Positions 1 through 4,898 of a stretch of 5,876 bases of DNA are shown here, piece by piece. Positions within the stretch are counted from its first letter, which is position 1, and every line of letters begins with the position of its first letter. The position numbers were made by a program, and so were the translations under genes. Source of the DNA: an uncultured Methylococcaceae bacterium (GTDB lineage: Bacteria > Pseudomonadota > Gammaproteobacteria > Methylococcales > Methylomonadaceae); NCBI GenBank assembly GCA_903903765.1, contig CAIVAH010000038.1:1-5876 (forward strand), written 5' to 3'. The notes below the pieces were generated by a model. It searched no databases. It was not told the DNA's origin and worked only from the letters and a program-made list of their open reading frames with translations.

Positions 1-102
1 CGTAGTGTATGCAATCGTTTCGTGAGATGTCGTGCGCCCGCGCTTGTCGATGTTTGTATCGACAGTCAAAAAGCTAAGCGTTAGTGCTAGTGTTGCGCTC
101 AT
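1..102 (-). CDS. 5' part of an unidentified small phage gene (runs off the window)
   Basis: An open frame starts with ATG at 102 and stays open for 34 codons to the window edge. The SD is strong: GGGGGA lies about 5 bases before the ATG, within the last codons of the upstream 75-aa gene, whose TAA ends one base before this start. The visible N-terminus (MSATLALTLSFLTVDTNI) is mildly hydrophobic at first, then turns polar and basic around residues 20-25. It has no charged n-region, so I do not call a signal peptide. Product unknown; the fragment is too short to assign to a family. The tight spacing and SD make it likely to be a real gene, translationally coupled to its neighbour. Confidence 0.6.
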   Translation of the reverse strand, partial: MSATLALTLSFLTVDTNIDKRGRTTSHETIAYTT

Positions 103-103
103 T

Positions 104-331
104 TTATTCCCCCAATGCTTTATCAACTACATTCATTACTTCAGTTAAACCATCATCTGAAGAATCTGTGTCGTACCAATATTGCACGTCTTTTAATGCA
201 GAACGCAGTTTTTTTGCTCGTTCTTGCGCACGGGTACAATAATCAGCCATCAACAAAAAGCCAAGTAAAAAAATCAAATATGCCGCGCCTGTTTGGTCGA
301 GCATTAGTAAAAAATCGTATATTTCTTTCAT
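104..331 (-). CDS. Small single-span membrane protein, function unknown
   Basis: This is a 75-aa protein. Residues about 15-29 (GAAYLIFLLGFLLMA) form one clear hydrophobic segment. It is followed by a basic stretch (R34, R38, K40, K41, R43) and then an acidic, soluble tail. By the positive-inside rule the tail should be cytoplasmic and the short N-terminus outside (inference). The SD AAGGTG sits 4-5 bases before the ATG. The gene follows directly on a terminator-like hairpin (343-368), so its transcription probably depends on read-through or antitermination. Small one-span phage proteins can be holin-like, spanin-like, exclusion or host-takeover factors. Nothing here separates these options, and the position among early genes argues against lysis. 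Its last codons (GGG GAA TAA) form the SD of the next gene. Confidence 0.7.
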   Translation of the reverse strand: MKEIYDFLLMLDQTGAAYLIFLLGFLLMADYCTRAQERAKKLRSALKDVQYWYDTDSSDDGLTEVMNVVDKALGE

Positions 332-342
332 AAATCACCTTT

Positions 343-368
343 AAAAAAAAGCCACTCGTCTTAGCGGC
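343..368 (-). terminator. Terminator-like hairpin with 8-U tract, in front of the 75-aa gene
   Basis: Read on the minus strand, GCCGCT (368-363) pairs with AGTGGC (356-351), giving a 6-bp stem with one G-U pair around a 6-base loop. Eight T residues follow (350-343). This is the form of a Rho-independent terminator, with a fairly short stem. It lies in the 55-bp gap after the 106-aa gene. The SD of the 75-aa gene starts right after the U-tract, so there is no room for a separate promoter in between. Confidence 0.7.
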
Positions 369-386
369 AGAGGTAGGAGTAATTGG

Positions 387-707
387 TTATAGTAAATCGA
401 TTAAATTGTGATCGCTTTTAAAGTCGTCAATGTAAATAACATCTGATCCTTTCTCAGCATCTTTGTAAATTTTCATATCGTTATCGTCAATGTGTTCAAA
501 AACGATTTCTTTAAGTTTTTCTGATCCGCTAAATTGCTCGCCTTCGTCATTAAAAAACTGAATGTTACTAACCAAGCATTCACGATCATCTTCAATATCG
601 TGATGAAAAGTTGCTTCAATTCTTTTTCCGCTTAACATTGCTGTAGCCACAACGCCTATTTCATAGCCATCGTTTGTCATAATATCAAAGTAAATTATTG
701 CTTCCAT
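387..707 (-). CDS. Very acidic 106-aa protein, function unknown
   Basis: I do not recognise a family. The protein has about 26 Asp/Glu and only about 9 Lys/Arg in 106 residues, so a strong net negative charge. Acidic clusters lie near residues 37-41 (DIEDD) and in the C-terminal half. The first 30 residues read like alternating beta strands (EAIIYFDIM, YEIGVVATAML). There is no membrane segment and no metal-binding cysteine cluster (one Cys only). The SD GGAG lies 7 bases before the ATG, overlapping the end of the 72-aa gene (2-base gap), so the two are probably co-translated. Small, strongly acidic phage proteins sometimes mimic DNA and block host enzymes; that is only a possibility here. 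A terminator-like hairpin follows. Confidence 0.75.
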   Translation of the reverse strand: MEAIIYFDIMTNDGYEIGVVATAMLSGKRIEATFHHDIEDDRECLVSNIQFFNDEGEQFSGSEKLKEIVFEHIDDNDMKIYKDAEKGSDVIYIDDFKSDHNLIDLL

Positions 708-709
708 TT

Positions 710-928
710 TTATTCTCCAAAATAATTTATAATGTCATGTTGTACATCGCGTATGTCATTGAGTTCATCAGATTGCAAACCAAAATCTTCGCATAATAAA
801 TGCGCTGATAATTCTTCAGCAGTCCATTCCCCACTTTTTGCGTCTTCAAGTTGTAAGCGCAACTTTAAAATTACTTCATCTGAGTAACTTAACTCTAATT
901 TTTCAATTCTATTTTCAATTTTTTTCAT
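710..928 (-). CDS. Acidic helical 72-aa protein, function unknown
   Basis: This conserved-looking small phage protein has no function I can name. It begins with a charged, helix-prone segment (MKKIENRIEKLEL) that could form a short coiled coil. A mid-section follows (LRLQLEDAKSGEWTAEELSA) that reads as two helices. It has about 18 acidic against 8 basic residues and a single Cys. The start is well supported: SD AGGAG lies 6 bases before ATG at 928. A GC-rich hairpin (944-959) sits just upstream of that SD. The last codons (GGA GAA TAA) double as the SD region of the 106-aa gene, starting 2 bases later. The pair probably acts together or is at least made together. Confidence 0.75.
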   Translation of the reverse strand: MKKIENRIEKLELSYSDEVILKLRLQLEDAKSGEWTAEELSAHLLCEDFGLQSDELNDIRDVQHDIINYFGE

Positions 929-943
929 CTTGTTCTCCTAATG

Positions 944-959
944 CGCGGCTTACACCGCG
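944..959 (-). other. GC-rich hairpin just upstream of the 72-aa gene's ribosome binding site
   Basis: On the minus strand CGCGG (959-955) and CCGCG (948-944) form a perfect 5-bp stem around a 6-base loop. No U-tract follows, since CATT and then the SD AGGAG come next, so this is not a standard terminator on this strand. It may protect the mRNA, pause polymerase or affect access to the SD. All of these roles are inference. Confidence 0.45.
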
Positions 960-971
960 ATTTGTTTGTTG

Positions 972-1109
972 TTATTTTGCTTTTAATGCCGCAATTTTTA
1001 ATGCGCAATCATCTGTTAAACCAGAAAGGTGGCAACCAATTCCACCCCAAAAAATAAAACCGTGTTGGTCAATTTGTCCAATAATGCCGTCTAATTTAAA
1101 TGTTTTCAT
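972..1109 (-). CDS. Small 45-aa ORF, function unknown
   Basis: A short reading frame of 45 codons runs from ATG at 1109 to TAA at 972. It is likely real because GGAG stands 8 bases before the ATG, because it fills the gap between a promoter-like region and the 72-aa gene, and because it is the first ORF after that promoter. The sequence starts MKTFKLDGIIGQID, continues with an aromatic, glycine-rich part (HGFIFWGGIGCHL) and ends in a lysine/alanine-rich helix (ALKIAALKAK). It has two Cys (residues 26 and 35), too far apart and too few to call a zinc site. No family recognised. An overlapping plus-strand frame here lacks any such start signal. Confidence 0.6.
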   Translation of the reverse strand: MKTFKLDGIIGQIDQHGFIFWGGIGCHLSGLTDDCALKIAALKAK

Positions 1110-1145
1110 GTTTCTTACTCCAATTAGTTATTTTATTTTTGTTTG

Positions 1146-1159
1146 CGTTCTTGTGAACG
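1146..1159. promoter_or_regulatory. Palindrome near the predicted transcription start (possible operator)
   Basis: CGTTC-TTGT-GAACG is a perfect 5+5 inverted repeat with a 4-base spacer. It lies just downstream of the -10 of the predicted minus-strand promoter, about where transcription would begin. It shares the GTTC/GAAC core with the palindrome at 1181-1195, whose centre is about 35 bp away. A repressor dimer at each site is a reasonable inference. As RNA it could also form a small hairpin in the leader of the 45-aa gene. Confidence 0.45.
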
Positions 1160-1166
1160 TGGTTAA

Positions 1167-1194
1167 ATAATATCATACCTGTTCACGAAGTAAA
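1167..1194 (-). promoter_or_regulatory. Predicted sigma70-type promoter for the left-hand small genes
   Basis: On the minus strand, a -35-like TTTACT (1194-1189) and a -10-like TATTAT (1172-1167) are separated by 16 bases. The -10 has one mismatch and the -35 two from consensus. It lies in the 95-bp gap between the VRR-NUC gene and the 45-aa ORF, the largest gap in the window. It would give a leader of about 50 bases before the ATG at 1109. The -35 lies within one palindrome and the likely start within a second, as expected for a repressor-controlled phage promoter. AT-rich DNA gives such matches by chance, so this stays a prediction. Confidence 0.5.
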
Positions 1195-1195
1195 C
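1181..1195. promoter_or_regulatory. Imperfect palindrome over the -35 region (possible operator)
   Basis: GTTCAC-GAA-GTAAAC is a 15-bp inverted repeat with one mismatch between its 6-base arms. It covers the predicted -35 box of the minus-strand promoter. Size and symmetry resemble operators bound by small helix-turn-helix phage repressors. No repressor gene is in the window, so the binding protein is unknown. Confidence 0.45.
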
Positions 1196-1204
1196 AATAA
1201 AATG

Positions 1205-1561
1205 TTAATTTTTTACAATAAATTGTTCTATTTGTTCTTTAGCATGTAAAAACCCTTTACCAACAATGACTTGGTAGCCTATGCTTTTAAGATACTCAAT
1301 AATTTTTTTTTGATCTGGACTGACAACACCGCCTTTGGTGCGCTTCATTTCCACCCACAGTTTCCAAGCAGGGATAAAAAGATCTGGTATGCCTGCCACT
1401 GTTCCTTCTACTTTTAACGCGACAGCCGCTGATTTGCTACGATGACCTCCATTAGGAATTGAATGGATAAGAACGCCAGGGTAGGTACGTCTAAACCACT
1501 GCACAAATAATGCTTGTTCGTAATGCTCGGACGGTATTTTTTCTTTAATAATGGTAGTCAT
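1205..1561 (-). CDS. Stand-alone VRR-NUC domain nuclease (PD-(D/E)XK fold)
   Basis: This 118-aa protein is essentially one VRR-NUC domain. Visible motifs are E15 in the first helix (SEHYEQALFVQWFR), I35-P-N-G-G39, G57-I-P-D60 as the acidic metal-binding motif, E71-M-K73 as the ExK motif, and S81-x-x-Q84 in the following helix. This matches a complete active site. Small phage-encoded members of the family have been described as dimeric Holliday-junction-cleaving enzymes, whereas eukaryotic FAN1 carries the same domain fused to others. Resolution of branched recombination or replication intermediates is therefore the likely job. The ATG at 1561 overlaps the stop of the 63-aa gene by one base (TGATG), with SD GAGGAG a rather long 11 bases upstream, so coupling by re-initiation is probable. 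It is the last gene of the right-hand operon. Confidence 0.9.
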   Translation of the reverse strand: MTTIIKEKIPSEHYEQALFVQWFRRTYPGVLIHSIPNGGHRSKSAAVALKVEGTVAGIPDLFIPAWKLWVEMKRTKGGVVSPDQKKIIEYLKSIGYQVIVGKGFLHAKEQIEQFIVKN

Positions 1562-1752
1562 CAGAATGGCAACTCCTCAATGTAGTTAGGACAGGAATCT
1601 TGAGTATTCACAAAATCCTCTGGCGGATTCATATTATATTTTGAGCAAAACATCGTTTTTTTAGTATAAAAGTCACAGGTATGACAACACTTTGGTGGTG
1701 CCAATGCCTTCATTTTTTTATATTCAATTAGAAAATCTGGTTCTTTATACAT
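1561..1752 (-). CDS. 63-aa four-cysteine (putative zinc-binding) protein
   Basis: A small protein with the pattern C23-x2-C26-x9-C36-x17-C54 and an extra Cys at 22. It also has P44-E-D-F47 before the last Cys. This most likely binds one zinc ion. The same arrangement (CxTC, a third Cys, PxEF, a fourth Cys) occurs in the C-terminal region of the nuclease encoded at 3349-4368. The tail reads NYIEELPF, which resembles the acidic, Phe-ending tip of bacterial SSB. The EE, however, is encoded by the GAGGAG that serves as the next gene's SD. The start ATG at 1752 overlaps the helicase end by 8 bases, and GGAG is present 5 bases upstream. It lies between a helicase and a nuclease, so an accessory DNA- or protein-binding role is inferred. 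Exact function unknown. Confidence 0.8.
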   Translation of the reverse strand: MYKEPDFLIEYKKMKALAPPKCCHTCDFYTKKTMFCSKYNMNPPEDFVNTQDSCPNYIEELPF

Positions 1753-3352
1753 CCCAACTCCGATTTATTACGCGATAAAATTTACCATCTTTGGTGTACT
1801 CAATTAATGATGGTGGTGTTGATTTTTTTTGCATATAAGCCGCTACCCTATCTAAATCAACATTTCCGCTATAAACCGCATTTACATTACTATTAGCGCA
1901 AATTTTATTAAATAAACTTTTAGCTTTATCTCCTGCATATCCTTCATGATCCACACAAAAATATTCTGTCACTGGCGCATCAGATAAAGCACCATAATAG
2001 GTCACGGCAAGCATCTCTTTTCCAGACGCTTTAGATGTATGCTTGCGCCAGTTCCAGCTTGTTACCTCTATTTCTGAACCTTCAATGCCCATAATGTCAT
2101 CGTTTCTGAGCTTTAATGTCGATGCCGCTTCTTCTGGTTCTGGAAACCTATGTCCACACGCTGGACAAACTTTGGCGGATATAGCCACCAATTCAGCGCA
2201 TTCATCGCATACTTTAACGGGTGCCTCTCTTTCCTTGCCTGGTTCTTTTTTGTTTGGCGGTTTTACATTCGTGATAGGCCCGTGCGTTTCAACTACGCCA
2301 GCAAAATCTAACACCAAACAATGATCCGTATGTGACTTTGGGCGCATACCACGCCCAGCCATTTGAACGTAAAGACTGCATGACATCGTTGGGCGAAGCA
2401 TTGCAATCAAGTCAATGTCTGGATAATCAAACCCGGTTGTTAACACATTGGCGTTTGTTAATGCTCTAATTTTACCAGCTTTATAATCAGCAATAATTCT
2501 ATCGCGTTGCGCATGTGGCGTTTTACCTGTGACACATTCTGCTGTAATCCCTTTGCTAATTAACATGTCTTTTACATGCTTGGCATGATCAATACCAGCG
2601 CAGAAAAACAACCAGGCTTTTCTATCACCAGCAAGTCTAATAACTTCACTTACAACGTCTTTGTTTTTATCATCCGTATCAACCGCAGCTTGCAACTCTG
2701 ACTCAATAAATTCACCACCACGTTTATGCACTTCACTGGTATCAAGTTTTGTTTTCGTCATTTTAGATTTTAATGTGCATAAAAATCCTTTGCTGATCAG
2801 ATACTCAATGGTGACTGGCATTAACATGTCATCAAACAACGCTGGCTTATCTGTAATCAATCCATGATTTAAACGATATGGCGTAGCAGTTAAACCGATT
2901 ACGCGCAATCGTGGATTGATTACACTCAAATCTGATAATAAATTACGATAACCGCCCTCATTTTTATGCGACACCAAATGACATTCATCAATGATGACTA
3001 AATCAATATGGCCCAGTTGGTGCGCTTTATCTCGAACAGATTGAATACCGGCAAATGTAATTGGTTCGCCAAGTTGTTTTTTCTTTAGACTTGATGAATA
3101 AATACCCAGCGGTGCATTCTGCCAATGCTCTCTCATTTTTTCAGCGTTCTGTGAGATCAGCTCTTTAACATGCGTGAGCATTAATACTTTGGTTTCTGGC
3201 CATTGCTGAAGCGCATCTTTGCAAAGTGCGGCAATAATATGACTTTTGCCAGATCCGGTGGGTAACACCATACAGGGATTGCCTTCATGACCAGCATTAA
3301 ACCATGCGTAAAGTTCATCTATGGATCGTTGTTGATAATCTCTGAGTTTCAT
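1745..3352 (-). CDS. SF2 DEAD/DEAH-like phage helicase with C-terminal zinc ribbon
   Basis: A 535-aa ATP-dependent helicase or translocase. Motifs in order: Q-motif-like RDYQQRSID (4-12); Walker A PTGSGKS (31-37); motif Ia THVKELISQN (60-69); DECH (122-125); TAT (155-157); motif IV region WLFFCAGIDHAK (247-258); motif V NVLTTGFDYPDID (302-314); motif VI QMAGRGMR (330-337). A C382-x2-C385-x10-C396-x2-C399 zinc ribbon follows, then an uncharacterised C-terminal domain (about 415-535). All ATPase motifs are intact. The layout matches phage helicases distantly related to the RecQ/RecG/UvsW-type SF2 group, which remodel forks or branched DNA; the exact substrate cannot be read here. The ATG overlaps the nuclease stop by 4 bases (ATGA), so the two are probably translated as a pair. 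It is clearly different from a DnaB-type replicative helicase. Confidence 0.93.
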   Translation of the reverse strand: MKLRDYQQRSIDELYAWFNAGHEGNPCMVLPTGSGKSHIIAALCKDALQQWPETKVLMLTHVKELISQNAEKMREHWQNAPLGIYSSSLKKKQLGEPITFAGIQSVRDKAHQLGHIDLVIIDECHLVSHKNEGGYRNLLSDLSVINPRLRVIGLTATPYRLNHGLITDKPALFDDMLMPVTIEYLISKGFLCTLKSKMTKTKLDTSEVHKRGGEFIESELQAAVDTDDKNKDVVSEVIRLAGDRKAWLFFCAGIDHAKHVKDMLISKGITAECVTGKTPHAQRDRIIADYKAGKIRALTNANVLTTGFDYPDIDLIAMLRPTMSCSLYVQMAGRGMRPKSHTDHCLVLDFAGVVETHGPITNVKPPNKKEPGKEREAPVKVCDECAELVAISAKVCPACGHRFPEPEEAASTLKLRNDDIMGIEGSEIEVTSWNWRKHTSKASGKEMLAVTYYGALSDAPVTEYFCVDHEGYAGDKAKSLFNKICANSNVNAVYSGNVDLDRVAAYMQKKSTPPSLIEYTKDGKFYRVINRSWDV

Positions 3353-4368
3353 CCTACTATCTTCCCATCAAATTTATTTCTAATATCAGCAATAAAAGTA
3401 TCACCACTAATACACGCCTGAGGATTTGACACTATCTCTAATGACTTATAACCATTTTCACCATTGATTACGTCTACACCATCAATGACATAGACTGCAT
3501 GATTACCATCTGGCGAATCTTTGCGTTGATAAGGCACAAGGTCTGGATGTAGCACATGCGCGTCACAACCAACTCGTTGAAATTCTACTGGGATAGCATC
3601 CGCATCATGGCGTTCACATCGCCAGGTGCTGTCATCCATCGCAGTTGAATGCGCACAGGTTCGACAATTAACATGTTGAGTTATTTTCGTTTTATGGCAA
3701 AACTCATGTGCTGCACAAAATTTGCATTCATACCAACTTGGATCTGGACTAAGTGGTTCTGGCATTCGCTCTGACTTAACAATCCTATGACCGCGACTGA
3801 TGTATTTTTCAGCAATCTCTGGCACAAACTTAACTCGCTCTGTGTAAATACGATCATCGTTTTTACAGACTGCATAGTAAAGTGCGCGATCAATATCAGC
3901 ACCATGCATGTACACTTGCATTTGTATGTAATGCATCGGCTTAGACTTTTCTACGCCATGCTTAACTAAATCATCAAACGATTTTAATGAATGTGTCTTG
4001 GCCTCTAAAATATGTTTTTTGTTTGGTGCTTCTGGTACGCCAGAAAATATAATGCCGTCAATAGATCCAGACACATGACATCCAAAATCAACACGCGATT
4101 GATGCTCAGATGTATTGTCAATATGAATACCGATAGCTCTTAAATCTGAAACAATAGTGATTTCCTCCATGTGTCCACGTCTAAACAATCTTAACAATCT
4201 ACCTTCAAATTCTTCTTGGACTGCCCATCTAAAAGACAACCAAAGCCATCGGTCACATGAATGACCAAGCATGGATCCGCCCATATGTGGACGTGGTTTT
4301 TCTTTTCGCTCTTGGTGCGCCTTGTTTACTAGCACACCAATAGAATGATTTGATTCTGGAATTAACAT
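3349..4368 (-). CDS. Cas4/AddB-like PD-(D/E)XK exonuclease with predicted Fe-S cluster and extra four-Cys module
   Basis: From ATG 4368 this is a 339-aa nuclease. RecB/Cas4-family motifs are complete: an N-terminal S-x-L-G-H-x-C38; H66 in RRGHME; D104 in GSIDG; E122-A-K124; and Q149-x3-Y153. C215-x2-C218-x5-C224 follows, and with C38 it gives the four-Cys pattern that binds 4Fe-4S in Cas4 and AddB. Next is a second cluster, C235-x2-C238-x12-C251-x16-C268, probably zinc, resembling the 63-aa protein. Residues about 275-339 are an unknown tail. The likely role is resecting DNA ends for the neighbouring annealing proteins; it is not a CRISPR component, as no cas genes or array are nearby. A frame extension from TTG at 4380 is possible but less likely, because GGGAG sits 5 bases before the ATG. 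It overlaps the helicase by 4 bases and follows a terminator-like hairpin. Confidence 0.88.
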   Translation of the reverse strand: MLIPESNHSIGVLVNKAHQERKEKPRPHMGGSMLGHSCDRWLWLSFRWAVQEEFEGRLLRLFRRGHMEEITIVSDLRAIGIHIDNTSEHQSRVDFGCHVSGSIDGIIFSGVPEAPNKKHILEAKTHSLKSFDDLVKHGVEKSKPMHYIQMQVYMHGADIDRALYYAVCKNDDRIYTERVKFVPEIAEKYISRGHRIVKSERMPEPLSPDPSWYECKFCAAHEFCHKTKITQHVNCRTCAHSTAMDDSTWRCERHDADAIPVEFQRVGCDAHVLHPDLVPYQRKDSPDGNHAVYVIDGVDVINGENGYKSLEIVSNPQACISGDTFIADIRNKFDGKIVG

Positions 4369-4373
4369 AAATA

Positions 4374-4378
4374 CTCCC
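4374..4378 (-). promoter_or_regulatory. Ribosome binding site that fixes the nuclease start
   Basis: GGGAG lies five bases upstream of the ATG at 4368. The in-frame TTG at 4380-4378 overlaps this SD and would have only the terminator U-tract upstream, with no SD of its own. This supports the ATG, giving MLIPESNH as the N-terminus. Confidence 0.75.
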
Positions 4379-4382
4379 AAGG

Positions 4383-4409
4383 AAAAAAGGGCGTGTGTTA
4401 AACGCCCTT
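4383..4409 (-). terminator. Intrinsic terminator inside the recombination operon
   Basis: On the minus strand AAGGGCGT (4409-4402) pairs perfectly with ACGCCCTT (4394-4387) in an 8-bp stem around a 7-base loop. Counting the last two stem bases, six T residues (4388-4383) end the element. It lies 10 bases after the stop of the DUF669 gene, and the nuclease SD begins only 4 bases beyond the U-tract. Transcripts of the first three genes should therefore often end here, leaving more DUF669 protein than nuclease or helicase unless an antiterminator acts (inference). Confidence 0.8.
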
Positions 4410-4419
4410 ATTTTGTTAC

Positions 4420-4896
4420 TTATTTAGTTGCCCAAGGTGGTGGTGCTTTGCCATCAGTTGGTGGTATAGATTTTTGTGCCATGACAATGCCATTACCAGA
4501 CGATTTAAATCCAGACACACTATTAGATGCATCATAATTGCCATTTGCTGGCGTGATTTTTAATTTGATGGATAAATTGCCACCAATCAATTGATCCGTG
4601 TCTGATACCTTAGCTAAACCAATTGCACGCATGATTTCACCAAGTTGTTGTCGACCAATTTCTTCTGCTTGAGGATTTGGGTTTTTAATGTTGATCATTC
4701 CAAACACAATACGTCCTTGGTGTGTTGGTCCAAGAATAGTGTATTTGACATTTATGTACTGACCGTTGCCAGCTTTGGTTGTTTTGATTTCAGCACCAGA
4801 AATAGCTGATGTGTACCAACCCTCTGGAAGTGGTTCAAAGTTATTGATTGAAACCGGTAAGTCTTCTACGCTAAAAGTTTGTTCTAAAAAAGCCAT
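4420..4896 (-). CDS. DUF669 family protein, putative phage ssDNA-binding protein
   Basis: A 158-aa protein whose core (about residues 18-115) matches DUF669 in style. It has NFEPLPEGWYTSAISGAEIK at the start, GNGQYINVKYTIL, then GRIVFGMINIKNPNPQAEEIGRQ and a helix with GEIMRAIGLAKV, followed by strands (LSIKLKI). The family is found beside phage single-strand annealing proteins and is thought to be an OB-fold-like ssDNA-binding protein; that is family inference, not seen here. The tail (about 125-158) is low in order, Gly/Ser/Pro-rich, and ends PPPWATK rather than in an SSB-type acidic tip. The start is supported by GGAG, 8 bases upstream of ATG, shared with the end of the 127-aa gene (2-base gap). 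An intrinsic terminator follows its stop, suggesting it is made in larger amounts than the downstream enzymes. Confidence 0.87.
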   Translation of the reverse strand: MAFLEQTFSVEDLPVSINNFEPLPEGWYTSAISGAEIKTTKAGNGQYINVKYTILGPTHQGRIVFGMINIKNPNPQAEEIGRQQLGEIMRAIGLAKVSDTDQLIGGNLSIKLKITPANGNYDASNSVSGFKSSGNGIVMAQKSIPPTDGKAPPPWATK

Positions 4897-4898
4897 GA

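Noticed and set aside
115..333. Plus-strand 72-codon frame opposite the membrane protein gene
   Set aside because: The minus-strand gene has a good SD, a clear membrane segment and fits the gene order; the plus frame has none of these.
838..1170. Plus-strand open frame of 110 codons
   Set aside because: It overlaps the 72-aa gene and the 45-aa ORF antisense, has no SD before its start, runs against all other genes and encodes a low-quality Phe/Cys-rich sequence that is typical of antisense reading.
1141..1180. Plus-strand promoter in the 95-bp gap
   Set aside because: Boxes such as TTGTGA and TATCAT have poor spacing (14 bases), and the DNA ahead is the antisense strand of the VRR-NUC gene.
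2043..2867. Plus-strand open frames within the helicase gene (2043-2324 and 2661-2867)
   Set aside because: Both lie antisense to a helicase with all its motifs intact and have Ser/Phe-rich shadow compositions without start signals.
3681..3969. Other-frame ORFs inside the nuclease gene (minus 3681-3905, plus 3787-3969)
   Set aside because: They are fully contained in the coding region carrying the ExK, QxxxY and cysteine motifs, and no SD or family likeness supports them.
3349..4368. CRISPR-Cas adaptation locus because of the Cas4-like protein
   Set aside because: There are no direct repeats with spacers and no cas1 or cas2; the neighbours are phage recombination genes.
4369..4380. TTG start adding four residues to the nuclease
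   Set aside because: The TTG overlaps the GGGAG that serves the ATG at 4368, and it has only the terminator U-tract before it.
4383..4415. Terminator also acting on the plus strand
   Set aside because: On the plus strand the stem is followed by ATTTTGTT, a weak and interrupted T-run, and no plus-strand gene leads into it.
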